DNA of 64,000 nt, from contig MZZL01000408.1 in assembly GCA_002749535.1 (NCBI GenBank), positions 1,169,465 through 1,233,464 on the forward strand. Reading direction: 5' to 3'. The translations under genes and the position numbers were made by a program. A model generated the notes under the pieces. The model saw only the letters and a list, made by a program, of their open reading frames with translations, had not been told where the DNA came from and ran no database searches. Positions 1-8,888 of the stretch are shown piece by piece; within the stretch, counting starts at the first letter, position 1; the number at the start of each line of letters is the position of its first letter. Source of the stretch: Apophysomyces variabilis. Its lineage: Eukaryota > Mucoromycota > Mucoromycetes > Mucorales > Mucoraceae.

Positions 1-75
1 AGCAGCCGATATCGGCCATTGCTCAGTATTTCAACTTTTTTTTTCCTAAACGATGATCTATCTCAGAAAGTCCAC

Positions 76-1499
76 TCACTCTACATAACCTTCCACTTGT
101 TCTCTGATAGCATCCCAAAGCTGCATAAAATTCGCTTGCGACTGAGTTAAACGATCGCGATAATGATCTTGGTCAGGTTGGCAAGAGAATTCATTGTATG
201 AAATCCCATATCGGAAATGCAATCCTGCAGATATCGTGAAATCCGCCTAGAACATGAAAAAACGGGTCACCACGTTGGACAAACCAAATACAAATAAAGA
301 AAGTTTTCCATTGCAAAGGTGAACTTACGCGTAACACTAAAGCAAGTTGTGCCAACAAACCCTCTCGACCTGGGCTGGCATGTGTCACCAGTATTCTAGT
401 CTCGGATGGGTCATAAGCCTAAGACGCGTTCCAACGATCAATCTCAAATTTTTCTACCCTTTTGTTTTTCCATCACAACGTTACCTCTTCAGCCGTCTCT
501 ACTAACTCGCCAATCTGAAGAGCTGTAGTCCACATCGTTCCAGCACCACCGGCAATTGTGTCCGAACCTGGATGGGATAATTTTTTTATGTTCTTATTCG
601 GCTACCATCGGTCTCGATTGTCTTTTTCTTTCTTTCTTTCTTTTTTACCTTCGCCATTGTCGAACAGTTTATGTTGGACTACAGCGCCACCCAGACCGAA
701 TAATCTCAAGCTAACACCACCGATGTCAAGGACGTAAGAGGTTGCTTCATCCAAAATAAATAGATTTGGGATCTTGTATTCTCCCGATCTGAATTTCTCT
801 AGAACCGCAACATCTTCACAGGCACCCCACACCGCGTAAACAGGCACGTCTAGTTTCATCTCCCCAGAAAGAAACAATGGAAATTCGGATAGGTATGATT
901 GCGACGACTCTTCCATTGTTCGACGGACTTGATCGATTGGTAGACTGTTAAGCCGCGATCGCATGTGCGCTGGGATCAAATTGCTGTATTGAACCAAATG
1001 CCTCAACGTTCTATGATCCGAAGATCAAAAGAAAAATTCAGAATCTCTGCGCGCATCTGACGTTCGAATGCTGCACCCTTTACCTGTCAATGATACGATC
1101 CAAACTGCTCATTTCTGGTAGCAAATAAATCAAACAAAAGCAAAGAGGTTTAGGTATCTGTAACAAAAATCATGCCCGATTCCTGTTTCTATCTGCCTGA
1201 AACCACCCGCGACGTACCATAGAAACCGAAGTCGCCCGTGTGTATAATATACTGTGCATTTGTATCTTGTGCCAGTTGATTTAACTGCGAAATGTTACCT
1301 GTCAATAAAAAAGTTAAACAATATTAGATTGCGCCATCTTGTAAAAGGAGAGATTATAAAAAAAAATAAAGGGGGTTTGAGAGAGATCACCTCGGATGTC
1401 TGCTGTGCATAAAATGCGTTTCCCTCCACAGGTCATTACATTAGTACCGTTGACATTGGAGGATGTACTGGCTGCTGATGGAACCGGACTGCCGTTCAT
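76..1499 (-). CDS. DUF2433 metallophosphoesterase-like protein
   Basis: Seven exons (1499-1391, 1298-1218, 1114-1084, 1010-649, 567-485, 418-329, 246-76) close in phase to give 308 residues. The order of motifs matches the fungal DUF2433 family, which resembles calcineurin-like phosphoesterases: [10 protein letters not shown] near the start, [11 protein letters not shown], a long second block ending [20 protein letters not shown], the glycine-rich [19 protein letters not shown], then [17 protein letters not shown] and AGLHFRYG. The D, GD, G-x-C-E-D and TH-x-S positions sit where phosphoesterases bind metal, so a metal-dependent hydrolase is plausible, but the family's substrate is unknown. 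The TGA at 76-78 is preceded by AGA-GTGAGT, so a further spliced exon beyond the left edge is possible. Confidence 0.85.
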
Positions 1500-2278
1500 G
1501 GTTTATGTTACAAATACAAAGGAATGAAAAAGATGAGGAACAAGAGAAAGGAAAAATAGGGGGGGAGGGGTCGTTGCGGACATTGAACATTGGCGGTAGG
1601 CCGCTTTTCAAAGGTAGACTTGGTCCACCCGTCCCTTTTTCCCTTTATTTCTGCTTTTTGGAGGATACTCAATATTTACGATAATAGAGTAGCGATACCA
1701 CTATGGTACTTCTTTTTGTATTAAACGTAAATTCAAGTATTTGTCTTGTCAAACTAAAGAAGCCAAACGCCAAATGAGTCAATCGATCATTGCAACCTAT
1801 CGGACTTTGTAAGCCAATCAAACAAGAGTGGTGACATTAATTGGCAGACGCGGGTGTTGCCCGTTTAGCACCCTGTGATGGATCGGAACTCAACTCAGGG
1901 CACACACTACAAAATAAGGCAAGCTCTGTTTTCTTTTATGGCAGGTCATTCGTTCACTTCACGTTGAAGCATCCCATCTCTCTCCTGTCCTCACGATCAA
2001 CTGCAAGAAAGACAATGAATAACTGCATTCCCGGATAGCCTTCGTTTGATTTTCAGTTACAGAACAACCTGTCACATCTCGAGTGGAGCGCTCATTATCA
2101 GGAACAAAGTACCGTGATGTGTGCAAGTCAAAAACACGAATATAAGAAAACAAGCTCATGTTCTTACACAAAATCAGAATCGAGGATTTTTTTCTTTTCT
2201 TTTTTTAGAAAAAAAGGAAGCATTCCATTGTTCAGCTGGGATATGCTAGATAAAAGGAGAGGAAAGCAAGCCCTGTGC
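1500..2278. other. Intergenic spacer
   Basis: Upstream region of the DUF2433 gene and downstream of RPL6. Only short ORFs without ATG starts or recognisable motifs; a purine-rich stretch (about 1525-1570) and T-rich runs near 2190-2215. No RNA gene seen. Confidence 0.5.
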
Positions 2279-3129
2279 TTAGAACTTCAAAGCGTGGGGG
2301 AACTGACCCTTGGACAGGCTGAAGGTGGAAGCCAAGTACTGACGGAGCAAGGGAGTCTTGACGGCAATATCAATAATGGCCTTGTCAATAGCCTTCTGGT
2401 CAGCAGCCTTGGATTCAGGGAAAGCAGCCTTCTTGTTCTACAAAGAAATAGGGTACAGAGGCGTGCATTAATTTTCTTACTTCAATCCAAGCATTCCTAT
2501 TTTTCTTTTGCCCTTTACCTCCTCAGATTCCAAGAACTTTTTGTCCTTGGCACCAGCAGCCTTCTTGAAGTAGGCGTCATTGAACTTGGCATCCAACTAG
2601 GAGAGAAACAAGTTAATTATCTAAACTGAGATCCATCTAAGCCTTGTTAATTTACCTTGACAGCAGAGATATCAATCTTAGTGGAAGTAGCAATAACGTA
2701 GGCCTGGTTCACACGTCTGAGAGGAACACCATTGATCTTGAAAGGACCGGTGACGAGCAACAAACCACTGTCAAGCTGCTTTAAAACGACGACGCGCTTT
2801 CCACGGTAGCGGCCGGCCAAGAGGATAACGACGGTACCGGGGGTGATAGAAGCACGGAGAGAGGCAGGCTTGGCAACCTTGCGGGATTTCTTGGGCTGGG
2901 GAACATCCTCAGCAGGGTAGAAACGGGAAGCCTTCTGGGCAGGAATGGTGCGCTTGGCACCGTTCTTAGCACCCTTCACCTCCTTCACCTTATCAGCCAC
3001 AGTCTGCTTGACAGGAGCAGCCACGGCCTTCTTCTGACGCTTGTGCAGAGCCTTCTTGGCGTAAACAGTCGAACGGCTGTAACGAGAGACGCCGGGAACA
3101 AGGAAGCTGTTTCTGGGTGCGTGGGCCAT
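2279..3129 (-). CDS. RPL6: 60S ribosomal protein L6 (eL6)
   Basis: Three exons (3129-2656, 2596-2519, 2437-2279) in phase give 236 residues. The core [20 protein letters not shown] followed by [21 protein letters not shown] is the diagnostic KOW-type region of eL6; the N-terminal half is Lys/Ala-rich as in fungal orthologues, and the C-terminus carries DAYFKKA and the conserved [14 protein letters not shown]. It is a structural protein of the cytosolic large ribosomal subunit. The intron 5' sites are GTAAAT and GTAAAG. Length is normal for fungi. ATG choice is secure because the upstream sequence has no in-frame alternative and [20 protein letters not shown] resembles the usual start. Confidence 0.97.
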
Positions 3130-3624
3130 CGTAGCTAAAAAGAGAAATAGCGATTAACCAAAAGGAAACAGAACTGAGTCCCATCTAAATCCAACATGTG
3201 CTTTATTTTGTTCAATTCGCAATTTCATTGAGTGTTGCTGAACAGGCGTCTGATGCTGTTCCATCCGATTCCTCTTTTTTTTTTTTTTGGTACTAAATTA
3301 CGACCCAGGTTACTGTGCGAGACGAACTTTTTTTTGCGTAGGCGTATCCGCAAGCTGATAATACATCATCCACTCCCCTATTTCATCCATCCATCCGTCT
3401 ACCGTATAAGCGATATATACCTTTTTTATTTGTTAAGAAAGAGGGTGTTCTCAGTGGTCGCCAGGTCCTGTTCAGCTTTACCGAGGGCGGCCAAAGCTCT
3501 CGCCCCTCCACCACCCAGCGTAACTGGATGGTCCGGAGCGCAACGCCTGGAATAGACAAATCTCCGCCCAAGCCCAAAAAAAATTGAACCGACCTTGGCC
3601 TCTCTCTCCTTTTCCTTCTCCTCA
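3130..3624. promoter_or_regulatory. Divergent upstream region of RPL6 and the APC13-like ORF
   Basis: About 495 bp between two divergent start codons. It contains a 13-nt T run near 3277-3289 and several pyrimidine tracts typical of fungal ribosomal protein promoters. No TATA element or named factor site could be assigned. Confidence 0.35.
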
Positions 3625-3831
3625 ATGGATAGTGTGTTCACTTGCATTCATTGGGAATCTTCCGACCTTCCTCTTCTGGCAGACAACTGGATTGGGCAAT
3701 ATATGGACGATGATGAAGTGGTCGTACCGGAAGAGTATGTTGAAGCACAACACGATGACGAACCCATAGTCGAATTAAAAACGAAAAAGTCAAAGAAGAA
3801 AGAATGGATCCACAATCCTGCCGAAGACTGA
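3625..3831 (+). CDS. Small acidic protein, possibly APC13 (anaphase-promoting complex subunit)
   Basis: A 68-residue ORF beginning at the first ATG (3625) and ending TGA at 3831. The arrangement LLADNWIGQYMDDDEVVVPE, then an acidic linker, then KKEWIHNPAED recalls the short Apc13/Swm1 family, where a D-x-W motif, an acid-rich patch, a V-x-x-P element and a late Trp occur in this order. Apc13 is a small structural subunit of the anaphase-promoting complex. The protein is too short for a firm assignment by eye; the N-terminal 15 residues (MDSVFTCIHWESSDL) also look like the usual start. Its pyrimidine-rich leader suits a fungal start region. Confidence 0.45.
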   Translation: MDSVFTCIHWESSDLPLLADNWIGQYMDDDEVVVPEEYVEAQHDDEPIVELKTKKSKKKEWIHNPAED

Positions 3832-4038
3832 GCGATCTCTCTCATTCATCTCCTTAAAGTCCATTGCGGTATCGTCATAGTCCGTAACCGAGCTATCTCT
3901 TTAAAAAGAGGAACGGACGCTTAGGCACGACAATCCCAAAGCGCCTGCAACAGAAAAAGGCCATGATTTAACTACTCACTGATAGTGGATGCACCATTTC
4001 TATACAATTTACCTTGGATTTACTGTGATGAAAACATA

Positions 4039-5262
4039 TCACAGGAGCGCAAGATGATATATAACAATAAAGAAGAGCATGATCGCCATAACTAGTTCGA
4101 TGCGTAAGGGTTCGACAAGTTGTTTCTGGTCATATGGGTTACCTGGATATAATCGTAAAGGGATCCACCCATTTGATTCGAGACGATGCAAGCGCAGCCG
4201 AATGGTAGTCAAAAACCCTATATGATCGCCCACTTGTGCTGCCATTTCTCTGACTTTGTCATGATGTTGCCGAAAAGCTACTCTGGATTGTTCTAACTGG
4301 TGTCTCACCGCTTTTAATTGCTGGCGGGGCAAGATATCCGCATGCTCGATTGTCTCTTGTAAATTTGCCATGGACTCATCTAATTGTGCGAGATCCTGCG
4401 TGTATTCCTTTATAATGGCTTTTGCTTCCGTTATCCGATCAGACACATGATTGATTTGTTCCAGACGTTGCTGGATCAACTGAGCATAGTGTTCGATCAT
4501 AAAATGCGCTGTATAAGATTGGCCCTTGCTGAATCGAACAAATGGAATATCATGTTAGGCCGTAATAGAAGCAGCTGCATTATATCCTAACCTGTCATTA
4601 TCGATGTTTCTATGAGAGCCAGGCGCGCCCACCAGTAACTGTGCCTCTTGTACCAGTTTGACCAAGTTCAGAAACATCTTCTTGTCAGTTGCACAGCGCG
4701 CTCTTAGCAAAATATAGCCAACTTCAGATTTGAGAACAATATCCGTTTTGCCTGCATCCTTCGTGCAGTTTATGTTGGAAGGGCACACGCTGATCCATCC
4801 GTCACGTATTCGACGTTCGGTCGCAATGATTTGACTGAGACTAACAGGTGGCGGCAAGCTGTTGTGCTCCTGATGCTGATGCTTATTATAATTGAAGCTG
4901 TTCTCCTCGTCTTCGTCCTGTTCTGGCTGCTCTTCTTCTTCCTCTTCTTCTTCTTCTGTAGCCAATGCAAGGGTGTGCTTCCATAAGCGAAACATACCGG
5001 GAATCCCGTTCTTCTGCTTTTGTGGACTAGCTTGAGATGGATGGCGTGGAAGAGGTGCATGATTGTAATAAAGAAATGCAGCACGCGATCGCACGGGCAA
5101 AAGAACAATGGCATGGTCTAGTACACGAACAAGTACATGGCATTGTTGCTCTGGCCACCGAAAGCAAAAAGTATACAATGTCTCTTCATCAAAGGGTGTT
5201 CTGGCGGCATGACTATGTTTCACTGGAGCGATCGGTTGGCTGTGCATGTCAGAGGAAAGCAT
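4039..5262 (-). CDS. Tail-anchored coiled-coil protein, unknown function
   Basis: Two exons (5262-4592 and 4528-4039) joined by a 63-nt intron give 386 residues. The first half begins MLSSDMHSQP and has a hydrophobic beta-rich block (VLVRVLDHAIVLLPV), then a poly-Glu run encoded by TTC/CTT repeats at about 4929-4957 and a Gln/His/Pro-rich linker. The second exon is a predicted helical coiled coil (residues about 220-330) ending in a single hydrophobic segment ELVMAIMLFFIVIYHLALL at the very C-terminus, so it should be tail-anchored in an endomembrane or organelle. Longer starts upstream lack an ATG. I do not recognise the family; SNARE-regulator or peroxisome/ER tether roles would be guesses. 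Confidence 0.7.
4929..4957 (-). repeat. Glu-codon microsatellite
   Basis: Imperfect (CTT/CCT)n on the plus strand, read as GAA/GAG on the coding strand, giving nine consecutive Glu residues in the tail-anchored protein; a likely length-polymorphic site. Confidence 0.8.
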
Positions 5263-6048
5263 CGTTGTCGTGTGAAGAAAAGGCGAGAACTGAAGTCCGC
5301 ATTTTTGTCGCTCCGTATTGTGCACATAGAAAGCGGTAAATACGTGCACTCGAACAACTGACGTGACAAAGCATGTAAGCGAAAGGTCTGTGTGGACCAC
5401 TTAGACATAACATGCTATTGCGCTTGAGAACCTGATGTTTACCTCAATAAACGGAAATTTTTGACACCTAACGACAATCAGATAATGTGCAGTCTGGAAA
5501 AGTCGTGGTACAAACAATAGATCACGCGACATCAGTATCAGAAGTAGCTTAACGCTCTTTCATTCCGGTTGCGTCTATTCTAGCTTGTATTTATAACTCC
5601 TTTAACAAAGCTGTAGTGAGGTTTGACTTGAACTTGTTGCTGTTATAGACATGGTGTAGTGGTTACAATGTCATTGCGCCTTAAACATTACTAAAAACAA
5701 AGTCAAACCACTAGTGGTTGACATTTTCTGAGAACAATCAAGGGGAAAGAAAAGACTCGTTTGCATTGGGCACTGCCAGCCATAGTCAGATGGCGACAGT
5801 AAACAAGTATATTACTTCAAAATTTATAAACGTTGAAAAAAAAACAGTTGTTATATTTACATGGGAGACAGCTGCTAGATATAAATAAAAACTAAAAGAA
5901 CCATATACAATAAAAAGAGAGGTCGAGAGAGAACAAAAAATTACATTCATAGAAGAAGGTGGAGAGATAGGTGTCATAACAGTGAAGCGAGAGGGAGTTA
6001 AAGAGAGAGACAGAGAGGATATAGAGAAAGGGTGTTGTTGTTTGAGAT
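5263..6048. other. Intergenic spacer with a tRNA-like A-box remnant
   Basis: Between the start of the tail-anchored gene and the 3' end of the CSL gene. A short motif ATGGTGTAGTGGTTACAATG at about 5651-5670 resembles the D-arm/A-box of a tRNA-Glu-type gene but no anticodon arm or B-box follows. The right end (5880-6040) is purine-rich 3'-flank of the CSL gene. Confidence 0.4.
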
Positions 6049-7944
6049 TTAACTAGAAGAAGTGGTGATAATGGACCATTGACCAACATGATCATCCGCG
6101 CTGAGATCGTAAGTCAGGGCTTTTCCGGAACGATAGACCACGCCATCGTGACGCACCAGTAGCAAGGGCCATTCAGCATACCTTGAACCCAGTTCCATAT
6201 GACTCAACAAAGTCTTTGGATCTGGCAATTCAAGCGACAAATGCATTTGTGATTGTTCTTGAAGAACGTGCGGTTTTAATGGTCCATGTGTTCCAACCCA
6301 GAAATCCAGCAGACGTGGTGTTGGAAGCATTTGCATCAGATTCTGACCCGTGATATCGATCGTATGAGAAGGATTGTAGCGTACAACAGAAAGCACCGGG
6401 AAAGGTACGATAGACCGTGGCGGGGAGGGAGGCGGGGAAGGCTGAGAATAACGAGTGAAACTGGGTTGTGGTTCTGGTCGAAGGCATTCTTCTGGCTCCA
6501 GAAATGTGTATTCGAATTTGGCGATACCGACAATGGTCCAGCAGTGGTAGTCGTCCAGTTCTTCCACAAAGGATTGGTCTTTGTCCATTTGTACCTTGCG
6601 TGAAGGAGAGAAATCTAACCACGCATTGGCTGGGTTATTCTCCACCGTTGTATTTCCTCCTGCGGTGGTGGTCTTGCTTGCCGCACTGAGATACATGGTC
6701 TTGTCGGAAGCGAGCTGAAGTGCGATCTTCTGCATCTGACTGACGGGTCCAAAGGCAGAGGGTACGACATGACCTTTATCGACCTTACAGACAATCATGG
6801 GCGGTGAAGTCACGCCTGTTTGTGTGTCTCTAAGGACGATCTCGGTTCCGTACATGACTGGGGCAGAAGCCGAGGGTGTACCCGTTCGGCCAGGCATAGT
6901 AAGTGAATTATTGCGATGGCGACCTGTCGAAGGGTTGTTGTTATTGTTGTTGTTGCTATTGTTGATATTGCTAGCTTGGCGGATGACGATGATGTCAAAC
7001 GCGGACCAGGATCCGTTTTTGGCGCAGAGTCGATTATCTTCGGATGTCATGTATTTTGTTCGTACCGTCTGAGAGTTGATTCGGTTGAACAGCGAGACAT
7101 GTGAGTTCGCAAGGATACAAGACGAGACATTGCGTGCTTTGGCTGTTTTCTTGGAAGGCTTTGAAATGATAGAAACTGGGCCAGAGAAAAAGGTGGCATA
7201 GGGCAACTGAGTAGATGAAGAAGCACCTGTTGGTCCAGCAGATGGTGGCGGTGTCGAAGCCGACGGAGGAGGATGACTCAGGCTAACTCGAAGACAGAAT
7301 TGTTTTGCCTTTGCAGTGCCTGTGACATGAAGGTATTTGAAGCTTCCACGCATATCTTCATTCAGGACGGTGCGTTGTTCTACAGGTCTTTCGCCGGCTT
7401 CGCTTATGATGGCTACGGAAACAGCGAGACCGTCTGATCGTTGATCTGCTGACCGAATGGAAACGACAGGTGGTGGACATAGAAAACGTTTCTCGGAGCC
7501 ATAGGACTTTTGTGCGACAGCAGCATGGAGACAAGTGATGGTCATCATGCGCTGAGGTTGTTGTGGAGATACAGCGACGGGTGAAGGCGGGGAAGCAGCC
7601 GGTCGTGGGGGAGGAATGATGATAGTATTTTCGCGCATGTCACGACGGACCTTGAAGGAGCGGTATTCTTCCATAGGTTCGATTTGACGACGTTTGAATG
7701 GTGATTCTTCTTTTGAGAGTAGGTCAGAGATACTGACGTTGGACGTAGGATAAGTGTGATTGTAATGTTGACCGTTATTATCCAAAATTGCTTCGATGGA
7801 CATCGCATCTCGTTTTAGTGGATTTGGTAGATGGATAGGATGTGCGCTGTCGATGGCTGATAGAAGTGAATCCATTGGTGACATACCAATGAATTGTAAT
7901 TTTTTACTTGTACCGTAAGCTTGTCCAGAAATGACGTGCTCCAT
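6049..7944 (-). CDS. CSL-family transcription factor (CBF1/Su(H)/Lag-1 type)
   Basis: Intronless ORF of 631 residues from ATG 7944 (MEHVISGQAYG); the open frame further upstream is low-complexity leader. Residues about 133-160 carry TITCLHAAVAQKSYGSEKRF followed by CPPP, the hallmark of the CSL N-terminal Rel-like DNA-binding domain. The beta-trefoil domain follows, with LCAKNGSWSAFDI (about residue 310) and IVLRDTQTG. A C-terminal Ig-like (TIG) domain spans the last 100 residues. CSL proteins bind GTGGGAA and, in fungi (Cbf11/Cbf12), regulate adhesion, lipid metabolism and cell cycle without Notch. Pro/Ser/Asn-rich linkers, including a poly-Asn run inside the trefoil domain, are insertions typical of fungal members. 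Confidence 0.95.
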   Translation of the reverse strand: MEHVISGQAYGTSKKLQFIGMSPMDSLLSAIDSAHPIHLPNPLKRDAMSIEAILDNNGQHYNHTYPTSNVSISDLLSKEESPFKRRQIEPMEEYRSFKVRRDMRENTIIIPPPRPAASPPSPVAVSPQQPQRMMTITCLHAAVAQKSYGSEKRFLCPPPVVSIRSADQRSDGLAVSVAIISEAGERPVEQRTVLNEDMRGSFKYLHVTGTAKAKQFCLRVSLSHPPPSASTPPPSAGPTGASSSTQLPYATFFSGPVSIISKPSKKTAKARNVSSCILANSHVSLFNRINSQTVRTKYMTSEDNRLCAKNGSWSAFDIIVIRQASNINNSNNNNNNNPSTGRHRNNSLTMPGRTGTPSASAPVMYGTEIVLRDTQTGVTSPPMIVCKVDKGHVVPSAFGPVSQMQKIALQLASDKTMYLSAASKTTTAGGNTTVENNPANAWLDFSPSRKVQMDKDQSFVEELDDYHCWTIVGIAKFEYTFLEPEECLRPEPQPSFTRYSQPSPPPSPPRSIVPFPVLSVVRYNPSHTIDITGQNLMQMLPTPRLLDFWVGTHGPLKPHVLQEQSQMHLSLELPDPKTLLSHMELGSRYAEWPLLLVRHDGVVYRSGKALTYDLSADDHVGQWSIITTSSS

Positions 7945-8888
7945 TTTGACAAAGAAGGATAAACTAGAAGAAGAGTAGGGGGGGGGGGAAAGAGGTGTAA
8001 GGGAGAACAAGAAAATAATAATAACAGAAAAAGAAGAAGAAGAGAGAGGGAGACTTTTTTTGTGGGTTAGTTTCTCTCCCACGATTTATACAGAAAAATA
8101 GATTTGTGTTGCGTGTAACGAAAATAACAAGGAGCAGGAGTAAAGGGATTTGATAAGATGTATATTTCGATCTTATCACGTGTGATTTTCGGACTAAATC
8201 TTCCCTCTTCTTTTTCCCACCCATACTCTTTCCCAGGGAGGAAATAAAGAAAAAAGTTCCTGCAACTCGGATTGAAAATCAAGACTATACCAATGTCTCA
8301 TCAATAAAAAGTAGCTCTACGTAGTTCAACGAATTCATTAAAGAGATAATATATAGGGTGAAGCATGGGTAAAAAAGATAGGAAAACTATATACGTTTAC
8401 TGGCAGAACCAGACGTACAAAAAAAAAAATAAAAAAGAGATCTACTAAGCTCCATCATCTAGGTTGGAAAAGGGAACCAAACATGGTAATGATAAGGCAT
8501 TACGATCTTATTCGCCTTTGGTTTTGACAGAAGCAGTGTGACGTGATTTTAGATTTGCCTCATTTGGTTCAAGATATGGTCGCAATCGCATCACGCTCCA
8601 ATTTGCCAACCAAATCCTTGCCTTATTCGTGGGCGTGAGAAAAACAAGGACGAGATAAGGTCGGACCTCGAATTCATACCCAAATATCGCATGGCCACCC
8701 AATAGCCCAAACAAGGGATTCGGTATTTCTTTGTATTCATTTTTTGTTGTTGTTGTTGGTTTGATGTGTGTCTTATCTTCTATGAAAAATGCGGGAAAAC
8801 GGGATAGTCTAAAAGAAATAAAGATACGTCTATATAAGGGTTATGTACAAAAAGTAAAGTTTTCTTGGTTTTGTTCGCGTTCCGTTGC
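7945..8888. promoter_or_regulatory. Upstream region of the CSL gene
   Basis: About 940 bp between the CSL start and the end of the Arf-GEF gene. It holds a poly-purine leader (7960-8055), one exact CSL core site and a near match, and A/T-rich sequence further left. A 68-codon open frame on the minus strand (8508-8714) shows no motif and is not annotated as a gene. Confidence 0.4.
8214..8220 (-). promoter_or_regulatory. CSL response-element core in the promoter of the CSL gene
   Basis: Minus strand reads GGGTGGGAAAAA, containing the CSL core GTGGGAA about 270 nt upstream of the CSL start codon. A second related site, CGTGGGAGAG, lies at about 8083-8092. Autoregulation is inferred only from the motif; a 7-mer occurs by chance about every 8 kb per strand pair. 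Confidence 0.35.

Noticed and set aside
5645..5700. Possible tRNA-Glu-like gene (ATGGTGTAGTGGTTACAATG)
   Set aside because: Only the D-arm/A-box resembles a tRNA. No acceptor stem, anticodon loop or GGTTCGA B-box follows, so at most a remnant or chance match.
8508..8714. 68-codon minus-strand ORF between the CSL and Arf-GEF genes
   Set aside because: No motif, no clear promoter, and not needed as an exon because the Arf-GEF ends cleanly at 8889.
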